From an uncultured Eubacterium sp. (GTDB lineage Bacteria; Bacillota; Clostridia; Lachnospirales; Lachnospiraceae): a stretch of DNA of 45,733 nt. Within the stretch, counting starts at the first letter, position 1, and the number at the start of each line of letters is the position of its first letter. A program made the position numbers and the translations under genes. Below, piece by piece: positions 1 through 6,711 of the stretch. The DNA lies in the NCBI GenBank assembly GCA_947564835.1, contig CANOET010000006.1, forward strand, positions 1 to 45,733, read 5' to 3'. The notes below the pieces were generated by a model, which did not search any database, was not told the origin of the DNA, and was given only the letters and a program-made list of their open reading frames with translations.

Positions 1-75
1 CTTTTTATAGAACAGTATAACCTTGCGGCACATCCGTTTAAATGGACATATGCAGAAATACCTCTTGCGGTTTAA
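1..75 (+). pseudogene. 3' end of an IS630-like transposase (partial, runs off the window)
   Basis: Reading from base 1 in frame 1 gives 24 codons and a TAA at 73-75. The peptide ends [16 protein letters not shown], which resembles the C-terminal tail of IS630-family DDE transposases, where an aromatic-rich PF[KR]WT(Y/F) segment precedes the end. Only the tail is visible, so the gene may be intact upstream of the window. It abuts a uvrB fragment whose first ~42 codons are missing, so insertion of this IS, with or without a deletion, is the likely cause of that loss. Family assignment rests on a short stretch and is moderate. Confidence 0.5.
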
Positions 76-108
76 TTCACCGTTATTTATGCAATGCAGT
101 ACTAGGGG

Positions 109-268
109 TTCCGGCAAGACATTTACGATGGCAAATGTCATTCAGGAATTGCAGAAGCCGACGCTGGTCATCGCCCACAACAAGACGCTTGCGGCGCAGC
201 TATACGGAGAATTCAAGGAGATGTTCCCTGAGAATGCGGTAGAATACTTTGTGTCCTACTATGATTGA
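109..268 (+). pseudogene. uvrB fragment (codons ~45-97 equivalent)
   Basis: 53 codons align without gaps to residues ~45-97 of the full UvrB encoded at 7009-9003, beginning at the GSGKT of the Walker A motif and ending at EYFVSYYD, followed at once by TGA. By hand count the DNA is about 78% identical to the resident gene (35 differences in 159 bases), while only three amino acids differ (E/Q, Q/N, M/F). It is therefore not a recent duplication but a separately diverged uvrB allele under past purifying selection. Its codons (GTC, ATC, GCC, CAC, AAC, CTG) match the chromosome rather than the AT-rich element next to it. It has no start codon or promoter and is non-functional. I infer it to be the displaced original 5' part of the host uvrB. 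Confidence 0.85.
248..268 (+). other. candidate left attachment site (attL) in uvrB
   Basis: The 11 bases TTTGTGTCCTA at 248-258 are repeated exactly at 7282-7292 inside the full uvrB. Similarity between the two loci ends shortly after this point (…GATTGA here, …GATTAT there). The repeat marks where uvrB sequence stops and foreign AT-rich DNA starts, as expected for the crossover site of a site-specific recombinase. The assignment is inferred from geometry; it was not matched to a known att site. Confidence 0.45.
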
Positions 269-275
269 ATAACAG

Positions 276-443
276 ATGACTCAATATATAGTATTATACA
301 AAAGTTGCAACACAATATATAGAGTAAAAACGGACTATTTAGGACTATATGAACCGTGCGGACAGACAGTTACGGTGAACAGAATTCGTCCAAGGGTCTA
401 TGCTAAAAATGGTGTAGTGGACAGGGGCAGGGCATTGAAATAA
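276..443 (+). CDS. small hypothetical protein, 55 aa
   Basis: An ATG at 276 opens 55 codons ending in TAA at 441. The product starts MTQYIVLYKSCNTIYRVKTD and ends VNRIRPRVYAKNGVVDRGRALK. It is basic, has no membrane segment and I do not recognise it. No convincing Shine-Dalgarno precedes it, which lowers confidence. It is the first gene inside the inferred left end of the element. An 11-residue stretch (VNRIRPRVYAK) resembles an alternative-frame peptide at 6896-6930 near the right end (VNEIRPKAFWAK), because the DNA there is nearly repeated. The ORF could therefore be a by-product of a repeated DNA site rather than a real gene. Confidence 0.35.
   Translation: MTQYIVLYKSCNTIYRVKTDYLGLYEPCGQTVTVNRIRPRVYAKNGVVDRGRALK
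383..392 (+). repeat. AATTCGTCCA repeat, left copy (possible recombinase arm site)
   Basis: AATTCGTCCA occurs here and again at 6907-6916, with an inverted copy at 6950-6959. Around the first two copies the match extends to GGTGAAC[AG/GA]AATTCGTCCAA, 18 of 20 bases. The copies lie about 110 bp and 330-390 bp inside the two inferred ends of the element, where arm-type integrase or Xis binding sites would be expected. This is positional inference only. Confidence 0.3.
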
Positions 444-533
444 TAGCGTGAAATAATAGGAATAAAAATCAGATTGTACAATATTGTTAAACGTGGTAAA
501 ATTGAATTACAATAGAGAAGGGAGAGGGGCTCT

Positions 534-1352
534 ATGGAAAAGACAGAATGGCATCCGGCGTTTTGTGCTGCAATGCGTTTGGAACTTAGAGACAATCCTG
601 CATTAGAGTTCTATGATGAATATAATTTGAATGTAGATCCGCTTAGGGTGGATTTGCTGATTATTCATAAACCGTCTGATGTAAAGATAGATAATCAGAT
701 AGGCGAATTTTTCAGGGAAAACAATATCCTTGAATACAAAAGTTCGACAGATCATGGGTACAATGAATATGGGCTGTATCAGGCCATGTCCTATGTGTAC
801 TATTATTACGATAGATATAGGACTATGGATGTTACATTATCTATGGTGGTCAGCAAGAGCCATTTTAATCTGCTTAAATGGTTTGACAGACAGGGTATCA
901 GATATAGCAGGAGACACCAGGGCATTTATGATATTTCTGATTTGCAGTTTATCAAATATCAGGTTATTATAACAGAAGAGATTGATCATGATAATTTCAG
1001 ATGGTTGTCTGCCCTTACTGACAAGCTGACAGAATCGAAAGCAAGAGATGTTATATCTACGGCCTATGCTATGCCGCAAGGTGAGAGCAAGCGGCTGGCA
1101 GAGGCTGTTGTAGATGTACTTTCATCTGCAAACGTAAAGTTGTTTGAAAAGATAAAGGAGGATGATATTATGGCATCGGCATTGATGGAATTGATGAAAC
1201 CAGAGGTAACTAAGAAAGTTGAAGAAGAACGAAATATGATGGCTCAAATAGTAAGTGCTCTTATGGCTGGTAAGGACAATGACACTATTATAAGAGAATT
1301 AAATTGTACATTGGATCAGATAATACCAATGCGTACAGCTATGGGTAAGTAA
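534..1352 (+). CDS. PD-(D/E)XK nuclease-fold / Rpn-like transposase-related protein
   Basis: 272 aa. Residues ~25-70 contain ALEFYDEYNLNVDPLRVDLL followed by IGEFFRENNILEYKSS. The Asp of the VDLLII strand and the E-x-K of EYKSS give the D...ExK pattern of PD-(D/E)XK enzymes. The phrase IG.FFR..NI.EYKS is typical of a Lachnospiraceae-rich family often annotated as PD-(D/E)XK nuclease family transposase (related to Rpn recombination-promoting nucleases). The C-terminal third is helical and charged and ends in a short segment that could bind DNA (IIRELNCTLDQIIPM). ATG 534 follows an AAGGGAGAGG ribosome site. The gene stands alone and is closed by a strong terminator at 1381. Substrate and role are unknown; in this setting it is element cargo. 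Confidence 0.6.
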   Translation: MEKTEWHPAFCAAMRLELRDNPALEFYDEYNLNVDPLRVDLLIIHKPSDVKIDNQIGEFFRENNILEYKSSTDHGYNEYGLYQAMSYVYYYYDRYRTMDVTLSMVVSKSHFNLLKWFDRQGIRYSRRHQGIYDISDLQFIKYQVIITEEIDHDNFRWLSALTDKLTESKARDVISTAYAMPQGESKRLAEAVVDVLSSANVKLFEKIKEDDIMASALMELMKPEVTKKVEEERNMMAQIVSALMAGKDNDTIIRELNCTLDQIIPMRTAMGK

Positions 1353-1380
1353 CATAAATGAAAATAAGATATTTGATGTC

Positions 1381-1414
1381 AATCCCCAGGGAATATGATT
1401 TCCCTGGGGATTTT
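1381..1414 (+). terminator. Rho-independent terminator after the PD-(D/E)XK gene
   Basis: A perfect 13-bp inverted repeat, AATCCCCAGGGAA (1381-1393) and TTCCCTGGGGATT (1400-1412), with a 6-nt loop and running into TTTT, lies 28 bp after the stop codon at 1352. Confidence 0.9.
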
Positions 1415-1552
1415 GTGTGATAGAGGATAGTGGAGATAAAAAGGCTGCTGTTATTCTTTAGTTTGTATAGCGCTTGCAATAATCTTGTATTTTATTACAG
1501 TTTTAATTAACAATAAGGTAAACAAATTAATCAAGAAAGAAGGTGATGAAAC

Positions 1553-1606
1553 ATGAACGAAGCTAAGATAGGAAATGGGCGGTTAACCTTTTTCGTAATA
1601 TATTAA
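1553..1606 (+). CDS. 17-codon leader-like peptide ending in a terminator stem
   Basis: ATG 1553 is preceded by an excellent ribosome site (AAGAAGGTGATGAAAC) and encodes MNEAKIGNGRLTFFVIY, ending with TAA at 1604. That TAA is the first base triplet of a 19-bp terminator stem (1604-1650). A strongly translated very short ORF overlapping a hairpin is the usual layout of a leader-peptide attenuator. The next gene (2112) is about 450 bp away, so it could instead be the surviving 5' end of a deleted gene. I do not recognise the peptide. Confidence 0.4.
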   Translation: MNEAKIGNGRLTFFVIY

Positions 1607-1657
1607 GCCGTAATAATTTCTTATACTTTGAAAGAAATTATTACGGCTTAATTTTAT
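1604..1657 (+). terminator. long perfect-stem terminator
   Basis: TAAGCCGTAATAATTTCTT (1604-1622) and its exact reverse complement (1632-1650) enclose a 9-nt loop and are followed by AATTTTATTATTT. The 19-bp stem is unusually long and AT-rich; the U-tract supports termination on the + strand, and the structure would also work on the opposite strand. Confidence 0.8.
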
Positions 1658-2111
1658 TATTTAAATAAAGAGTATAGCAAACTCTTATAGTTATGTATCT
1701 TTTTAAAGTATAGATTAAATTCGGAATATTGAAATATAAGATTCGTACTGCTATTATATCTCAAATACTGTTTTTTATAGAAATCAGTATAGAGATATTT
1801 GGTTCGATTTTTATACGTATATTTCCAAAATTCTGATAATTAAATAATAAAAATATTATTTCTTCAAATACCATAAGATATTGAAAATACTGGGCTATTT
1901 TAGTGGATATATTATATTTAAATATTATTTATAAAATATCCTATGCGATAAGTTAATTTTTTTACATATTTTATCGCATAAATCCAAGTGCATTTAGAAT
2001 TATTGCTGAATATTTTCTTGATATTTAGTGTTATTATCGTTTTTTGGAAATTTACGTTTATAAGATATAATTATCAAGCTATATATTTTTTTGAAATGGA
2101 GAATAAAAAAC
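1658..2111. other. AT-rich non-coding stretch with an inverted repeat (possible oriT/regulatory region)
   Basis: I find no credible gene in these ~450 bases, which are strongly A+T rich. The one clear structure is an inverted repeat TATGCGATAA (1942-1951) / TTATCGCATA (1971-1980), 19 nt apart, about 130 bp before the MobC-like gene. In mobilizable elements the transfer origin commonly lies just before mobC and contains such a repeat, so this is a candidate oriT; no nic-site consensus was recognised. Confidence 0.3.
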
Positions 2112-2380
2112 ATGAATAAAATAAGAACTACTGTTGGATTCAAATGCACAGTAAAAGAAAAAGAAATTATGGAAACTATAGCAAAATCACAAGGCATGAC
2201 TTTAAGTCAATATCTCAAATTGAGAGTATCCGAACCAAGGATTCCTAAAAAAGCAGGAATATAGTACGTTCTCTGTCCAAAATATCAGAGTTGCTGTATT
2301 CGGAGGATTCACTGCTGTCTGATAAAGAAAAGTTGGATATCGTGAAAGAGGAGGTAAAAAATTTATGGAAAAACTCATGA
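2112..2380 (+). pseudogene. MobC-like ribbon-helix-helix mobilization protein, frameshifted
   Basis: ATG 2112, after a weak ATGGAGAATAAAAA leader, encodes 50 codons and stops at 2262. The peptide TTVGFKCTVKEKEIMETIAK then SQGMTLSQYLKLRV is typical of the small ribbon-helix-helix proteins (MobC/relaxosome accessory type) in which a strand is followed by an AxxxGMTLSQYL helix. Just after a run of six A (CCTAAAAAAGCAGG, 2245-2258) the -1 frame stays open to TGA 2378 and continues as a charged helix (SKISELLYSEDSLLSDKEKL). One extra A restores a continuous ~89-aa protein, reading ...RIPKKSRNIVRS.... This is therefore a one-base deletion, a sequencing error in the A run, or a slippage site. No relaxase gene follows. 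Confidence 0.55.
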
Positions 2381-2403
2381 AAGAACAAAAAAGGCTCCTT
2401 TAA

Positions 2404-2799
2404 AGTGTCACAAACATCCTGAATGGTTAAAACAGATTCTTCTTGATTTATCACGGCAGTATCCTCCTTTTTTAAATATTGTTTTAGTTTATATTTATGT
2501 TGATTTGATTGCTGATTACTTATTCTAAAATAATGTTGTAAAGACAGATAAATGCAGGTAAGAGGGGATTTAAAACGAATAAGACAATTTTGATGCATCT
2601 GGTACAGAAATTAAAAAGTGCAGTTTTTTAAGTTTTGAACCATATATTATAGATAGGATAAAGCGTATAGTATCCATGACATTGTAATGTAACGAGTATC
2701 TGATCTATAAATGAAAAGGTAACAGGAGAGAATCCGAAAAGGGTTCTCCTTTTTTAAAATTTACTAAGGAAGGGGGATGAAATAAGGAGCAGCCCGAAA
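2404..2799. other. region without a supported gene
   Basis: Apart from the terminator at 2724-2755 I see no gene here. A minus-strand open frame (2598-2245) covers part of it, but half of that frame is the antisense of the MobC-like gene and it has no ribosome site or recognisable motif. The stretch probably marks where the mobilization genes that should follow mobC were lost. Confidence 0.4.
2724..2755 (+). terminator. Rho-independent terminator
   Basis: GGAGAGAATCC, a GAAA loop region and GGGTTCTCC form an imperfect stem followed directly by TTTTTT (2750-2755). No intact gene lies directly upstream, so it likely belonged to a gene now deleted. Confidence 0.7.
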
Positions 2800-2928
2800 G
2801 TGAGTGATAATCTGTGCTATGAGGCGATTCAAAAAGGCTTTATTTTCATGATAAATGACAGATGACAATTTTATGAGATTGTACTATATGGAGAAACAAT
2901 TTATTTAGCAGAAATGAGGGAGAAATGA
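2800..2928 (+). pseudogene. short ORF interrupted by an in-frame TGA
   Basis: From GTG 2800 (after AAGGAGCAGCCCGAAA) the frame reads SDNLCYEAIQKGFIFMINDR, then TGA at 2863-2865, then continues without further stops as QFYEIVLYGETIYLAEMREK to TGA 2926. The next gene's ATG follows immediately at 2929. The uniform character of both halves and the tight junction suggest one ~41-codon gene with a nonsense change, possibly TGG to TGA (Trp). It is unrecognised; probably an accessory gene of the element. Confidence 0.35.
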
Positions 2929-3204
2929 ATGAAGAATACTAATTTTCAGAATCTTAAAGAGCTTTTGAAAAGCTATATACCAAAAACTTTTGGAATTGCT
3001 ACTGTTGAAAAATATAGTTTAATAAAGAGTAGCTTACAGTTGGAAGTGATGGAAATTGTTGACCTTCGGAATTTGAGGGATTTTGTTGTTTTATTCTTTT
3101 CAAGGAAAAATGAGGACAAACTGGATATGGCAGATATGGATCGAATGAGTTCGATTACGGCAGTTATTGACAAAGAAATCATAGAGAGGGGAGGTGAAGT
3201 ATAG
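2929..3204 (+). CDS. hypothetical accessory protein, 91 aa
   Basis: ATG 2929 follows GAGGGAGAAATGA and directly abuts the preceding short ORF. The product (starting MKNTNFQNLKELLKSYIPKT) is mixed alpha/beta with charged C-terminal helices, no signal peptide and no membrane segment. Its stop TAG (3202-3204) overlaps by one base the GTG start of the next ORF, so the two are translationally coupled and probably work together. I do not recognise a family; location within the element suggests an accessory or regulatory role. Confidence 0.55.
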   Translation: MKNTNFQNLKELLKSYIPKTFGIATVEKYSLIKSSLQLEVMEIVDLRNLRDFVVLFFSRKNEDKLDMADMDRMSSITAVIDKEIIERGGEV

Positions 3205-3443
3205 TGGGCAATGCAGTGATACTTTATTTAAAATACTTAGGCAGGGATTCATGGGATAGGCCCGTGTATGAGGATGGTGATGGAGTAATCTGGAAGGATG
3301 TTAATCCGAGGGCAGATCAGAAAGCCGATTTATGTACATCAGCGGACAATGAGTTTGATGGAGAGCCGGATACAGGCATGAGTTATTTTAAGCAATACCA
3401 GAATGTTTTAGTGGTATTTGTGCCAGAGAGAGATGTATGGTAA
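3204..3443 (+). CDS. small DUF-type element protein, 79 aa
   Basis: GTG 3204 with GAGGGGAGGTGAAG as ribosome site. The product begins MGNAVILYLKYLGRDSWDRP and contains DGDGVIWKDVNPRADQKADL, then an acidic FDGEPDTGMSYF. It is rich in Asp, Trp and Tyr, with no catalytic motif. Small proteins of this look are common in Lachnospiraceae integrative elements and have no known function; that is recollection, not a search. It overlaps the upstream gene by 1 bp. It seems complete, ending DVW-stop. Confidence 0.6.
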   Translation: MGNAVILYLKYLGRDSWDRPVYEDGDGVIWKDVNPRADQKADLCTSADNEFDGEPDTGMSYFKQYQNVLVVFVPERDVW

Positions 3444-3567
3444 ATGATTTAAAAGTGGTATGGAGTAGTCTGCAAAGAGGGCATGATTATTGACGAGAGA
3501 GTTCTTTTTGTTGATAACAGTAAAAATTTTGCAATGAGAATTTTTTATAAGAGGAGGAATTTGGACA

Positions 3568-3714
3568 ATGAAAAGACCAATGACAACAGGAGAGTTATTC
3601 AACAAGATTCAGGGTATCCTGAAAGAAAAGGATAAGCTGCCGGATATTCTGGATTATGGACTGGCAACTTACAAGTCTGTGCCAATTTTTAAGGGAAGCG
3701 GAGGATGGTATTGA
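3568..3714 (+). pseudogene. N-terminal fragment of an element protein (48 codons)
   Basis: ATG 3568 has a good ribosome site (AAGAGGAGGAATTTGGACA). The product MKRPMTTGELFNKIQGILKE continues KDKLPDILDYGLATYKSVPI and then ends abruptly FKGSGGWY-stop. The N-terminal part looks like a normal folded domain start, whereas the last residues look like a junction into unrelated sequence. It is likely a truncated copy of a longer accessory protein whose remainder was deleted. Confidence 0.4.
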
Positions 3715-3752
3715 AGAAGCTCATCTGGGATTCTGTCATATTAATGATACTC

Positions 3753-4163
3753 TGAAATTTTCAGCGCACCGTCATAGACGGCATAGCATCAGGCAGATAC
3801 AAAGTCTGGAATCGGTTCAAACCTATGCAGGGAAATATTAAAACTTCAATTTTTTATGACGATGATTACTATTACATTTCAAAAGACACTTTTTTACAGA
3901 TCTGCGAGGACGGTTCGATCTTGGAATCTAGCAGGAGCAGGCTTGTCGGATTGCTTGCAGAAGCTGGTTTTTTGATTCGTGAGGGTTTTGGAAAAAGGGA
4001 GTTTGGAAGAGACATATGGTATAAAAATGGAGAGAATAAAACTCAACGTGTCAATGGATATTTTATCTGTTCCCATTTTTGGAGTAAGGAGAATGGTTCG
4101 GTTTCGCTGGTTGATCTTTATGAAGAATGCAAAGGACAGGAGGCGATGGTGAAAGAGCAATAG
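3753..4163 (+). pseudogene. C-terminal remnant of a larger element protein
   Basis: An open frame from just after a TGA near 3750 runs to TAG 4161. It reads TVIDGIASGRYKVWNRFKPM before the first ATG at 3825 and then continues NIKTSIFYDDDYYYISKDTF, with a winged-helix-like segment (LESSRSRLVGLLAEAGFLIR). Because protein-like sequence extends upstream of the first ATG and no ribosome site is seen, the ATG at 3825 is probably internal and the gene has lost its 5' part. The identity of the parent protein is unknown. Confidence 0.4.
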
Positions 4164-4465
4164 ACATTTTCTTAATTAACAAATGATAGTTTTCTTTCTG
4201 AATTTTTCTATTACTGATATCATCCGGGCGTGTATATTACCTGGTTAATCTGCTTGAAGTCTATTTAGACTAATATCATATGAATTTATCCCATACTGCT
4301 TAGAAAGATGCATTGGCATTATCGTACAATATTTTTGTTCTGTCATAGGTCAAATGTATATTTTAAAAAATATATTATAACTATGAGCGAAAGGTATTGC
4401 CCAATGCAATGTCATCTCAAAATGATACTATAAAAAGAAGTAGCGGCAATGGAAGGAGAAAACAA
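4164..4465. other. AT-rich intergenic region before xis/int
   Basis: About 300 bases without a supported gene. TTTTTGTTCTGTCATAGG and TATATTTTAAAAAATATATTA near 4330-4378 are AT-rich and may hold the promoter of the excisionase-integrase unit, but no clean -35/-10 pair was found. An alternative ATG at 4397 in frame with the HTH gene lacks a ribosome site. Confidence 0.35.
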
Positions 4466-4654
4466 ATGGAAGTACAGGTTTACATGGCTTCTGATATCCA
4501 GAAAGCATTAGGAATAGGCAAAACAAAAACTTATGAGTTTTTAAATGAGGTATATAAACAGAAGGAACCACCGTTCCGCGTAATCAAAGTAGGTAATTCG
4601 GTAAGGGTTCTGAAACAGTCCTTTGACAACTGGTTGAATGCATCAATAAGCTAA
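4466..4654 (+). CDS. excisionase-like helix-turn-helix protein, 62 aa
   Basis: ATG 4466 is chosen over the in-frame ATG 4397 because it has GGAAGGAGAAAACAA in front. The product starts MEVQVYMASDIQKALGIGKT, then KTYEFLNEVYKQKEPPFRVI, then KVGNSVRVLKQSFDNWL. This is the compact winged HTH of the MerR/excisionase type (HTH_17), in which a short helix pair is followed by a beta wing and a terminal W-containing helix. Such proteins bend DNA at the element end and direct the adjacent integrase to excision. It lies 26 bp before the integrase ATG, consistent with a xis-int operon. Confidence 0.75.
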   Translation: MEVQVYMASDIQKALGIGKTKTYEFLNEVYKQKEPPFRVIKVGNSVRVLKQSFDNWLNASIS

Positions 4655-4680
4655 AAGTTCGTAGAGAGGAGGCGGGTGTG

Positions 4681-5856
4681 ATGGCTGATAAAAAAGCTGG
4701 CGTATTTTTTGAGGGTTCCAACTGGTGCCACCGTGTAAGGATACTTCAGGAAGATGGCACTACGAAATACTCCAAAAGGCGTGGCTTCAAGACGGCAATA
4801 GAGGCAGAGGCGAGTTACCGCAAATATGATGAAGAATACAAGAAGGCATATCGGGCTTATCATGCCGCTTCTGCTGCAGATTTTGGCTTTAAGGATTTTT
4901 TGGTTTACTGGCTGGATGAAATTTACAGAACAAGGATTGAGAGTACAACCTATATGCTCGCTTCTTATACACTGTATAATCTGATTCTGCCTAATATGAA
5001 TCAGGAGATAAAGCTGCGCCATGTGAATGCTGAGTATCTGGACGCACTTTTGGAGACTGTATCGAAGGTATGTGAGTCGGCGGGGAACAAAAGCCGTGAA
5101 CTGTTGAATATTGCAATGAAGGATGCGGTGGAAGCGGGATATATCCACCGCAATCCTGTACCGGATACGAAGCCATATAAAAGGAAGAAACCGAAAATCA
5201 CTGTGCTTGGAAAGGAGAAAATGAAGTTTTTTCTGGAAAAGGCATTGGAGAGTAACTGGTATCTTGAAATTCTATTAGGGTTATTTATGGGACTCCGCAA
5301 AGGTGAAATCAGCGGTTTAAAATACAATGATTTTAATGTTGAAGACAGGAGCGTTCGGATAGCCAGACAGGTCACGGCAGATCCGATTGTATCAAAGGGA
5401 GGTTCAAAAATAATGAAATATCAGCTTATAGAGAAGCCGCCAAAGACACCAAACAGTTATCGGACGCTTTGTGTACCGGGGGCGATTATGGATGAAGTCA
5501 TGGAAAGGAAGCAGCAGAATGATCTGAGGAAGGAACAGTTGGGGGATAAGTACATAGATAATGATTATCTTTCGTGTGCAGTTAACGGCCTGCCGCACTC
5601 TGCTTCATCATTGAACAATGCGCTGTCTAAATTGTGCAGCAGAAACGGCCTTCCGCATCTGACGGTACATAGTTTAAGGCATATGTATGCGACTATCCTT
5701 ACAGAGCAGGGTGTTCCGTTAGTAAAAGTCAGCGCATTGCTGGGCCATAGTTCGATTCATACCACCTTTGAATATTATTGCGAAGTCATGGATGAGCAGG
5801 AGCGGATCATAAGTTTTATGAATGAATCATTTGTGTTGGAGGAAAGTAATGATTAA
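4681..5856 (+). CDS. tyrosine recombinase / integrase (Tn916 Int-like), apparently intact
   Basis: 391 aa from ATG 4681 (GAGAGGAGGCGGGTGTG precedes; a GTG one codon earlier is less likely). It carries an N-terminal arm-binding domain, then a SAM-like core-binding domain (~75-165), then the catalytic domain with Arg in GLRKGEISGL (~206), HSLRHMYAT with the His-x-x-Arg pair (~330), LLGHSS (~353) and the nucleophilic Tyr in EYYCEV (~365). All RHRHY landmarks are visible, so it could be active. It would cut and rejoin DNA at the attachment sites, here inferred to lie inside uvrB. Its last codons overlap the start of a second recombinase gene (ATGATTAA), implying coupled expression. Confidence 0.92.
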   Translation: MADKKAGVFFEGSNWCHRVRILQEDGTTKYSKRRGFKTAIEAEASYRKYDEEYKKAYRAYHAASAADFGFKDFLVYWLDEIYRTRIESTTYMLASYTLYNLILPNMNQEIKLRHVNAEYLDALLETVSKVCESAGNKSRELLNIAMKDAVEAGYIHRNPVPDTKPYKRKKPKITVLGKEKMKFFLEKALESNWYLEILLGLFMGLRKGEISGLKYNDFNVEDRSVRIARQVTADPIVSKGGSKIMKYQLIEKPPKTPNSYRTLCVPGAIMDEVMERKQQNDLRKEQLGDKYIDNDYLSCAVNGLPHSASSLNNALSKLCSRNGLPHLTVHSLRHMYATILTEQGVPLVKVSALLGHSSIHTTFEYYCEVMDEQERIISFMNESFVLEESND

Positions 5857-6626
5857 TCCGGAATTACAGAATTATATTGATTGGAGAGTCAAATCGGTTA
5901 TAAAACTGAAAGACAGAAATAATTATGCTTATCGTGTCATCCTGCTTTATGCGGATGGCACGGAGCATATCAGGCAGTATTCAGGGTTTACAACAAAGAA
6001 AGAAGCTGAGCAGGCACGGAAAATTACAATGGGGGAACTTGCCAACTTGGAAAGGAACTTGACTGTGAGCCAGGCAGTATGGATGCCGGAGCGAGAACAA
6101 AAAGGGAACTTCCGCTTAAAACTCCGTCCAGTTACAGGGTATTGCCGATACCTGATTATGTATTTGAAGCCATTCTGGAAGAAAGGAAAAAGTATGAGTG
6201 GTGGAGGAGCCGTAGGCAGTCCATTTTCCATGATGACGGATATATCTGCTGTTCCAGCTACAGCGGGAAACCGAGATCAAAGGATTTTCACTGGAGGCAT
6301 TATAAAGAACTCCTGAAAAAGACAGGACTGCCGGATATCCGCTGGCATGATCTGAGAAGCACTTATTGTACGCTGCTCTTAAAAAGGACTTTAGCCCGAA
6401 AGCGGTTTCCAGGCTGATGGGCCATGTGAAGGAGCTTATTACAATGGACGTGTATGGGGATAATGCAAATATCATTCCAGAAGAAATTCCGGAGCTTCTC
6501 TCTTATATGGATGATGTTATGCCGGGAAAAGAGAAAAACGAGATAGCCAATGGTGATAATCAAGCTGATGTGTCTGGTATCGTGGTGGATATGGACGAGT
6601 TTCTGCCAAATAAAAAGAATTCGTGA
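5849..6626 (+). pseudogene. second tyrosine recombinase, internally deleted and frameshifted
   Basis: ATG 5849 overlaps the stop of the first integrase. The N-terminus (MINPELQNYIDWRVKSVIKL...) is an arm-binding domain in frame for ~80 codons. Around 6085-6115 it jumps to another frame reading KTPSSYRVLPIPDYVFEAIL, HWRHYKELLKKTGLPDIRWH and DLRSTY, so the core-binding domain and first catalytic Arg are missing. At a run of five A (6379-6383) the frame shifts again to DFSPKAVSRLMGHVKELITM with DVYGD, the Tyr region, and ends at TGA 6624. One extra A there would restore the frame (LLLKKDFSPK). Tandem recombinases are known in some elements that need two enzymes; here the second cannot be functional. 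Confidence 0.8.
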
Positions 6627-6655
6627 TAGTGCAGGGATAAACCTGGCACTATTGT
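6626..6655 (+). terminator. weak terminator-like hairpin after the recombinases
   Basis: ATAGTGCAGG (6626-6635) and CCTGGCACTAT (6642-6652) form a stem with one bulge directly at the end of the recombinase pseudogene. The following bases (TGTATTG) are only a poor U-tract, so read-through into uvrB is possible. Confidence 0.4.
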
Positions 6656-6690
6656 ATTGAGAAAGCAAGTGATCCAAGGAAGATACGGAA

Positions 6691-6704
6691 CGAACAAATG
6701 TTTG
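6691..6704 (+). promoter_or_regulatory. SOS (LexA) box upstream of uvrB
   Basis: CGAACAAATGTTTG fits every position of the Gram-positive LexA consensus CGAACRNRYGTTYG. It ends 7 bp before the -35 element of the promoter at 6712-6740. uvrB is a classic SOS gene in Firmicutes, so repression by LexA and induction by DNA damage is a safe inference. The box lies to the left of the uvrB coding region and therefore inside the inferred mobile element. Confidence 0.8.
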
Positions 6705-6711
6705 TTTAGTA

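Noticed and set aside
109..268. Recent tandem duplication of uvrB as the origin of the fragment
   Set aside because: About 78% DNA identity with mainly synonymous differences is too divergent for a recent local copy and points to a different allele.
2245..2598. 117-codon minus-strand open frame
   Set aside because: Half of it is antisense to the MobC-like gene, it has no ribosome site, and its composition (many Phe, Ser, Leu) is that of AT-rich shadow frames.
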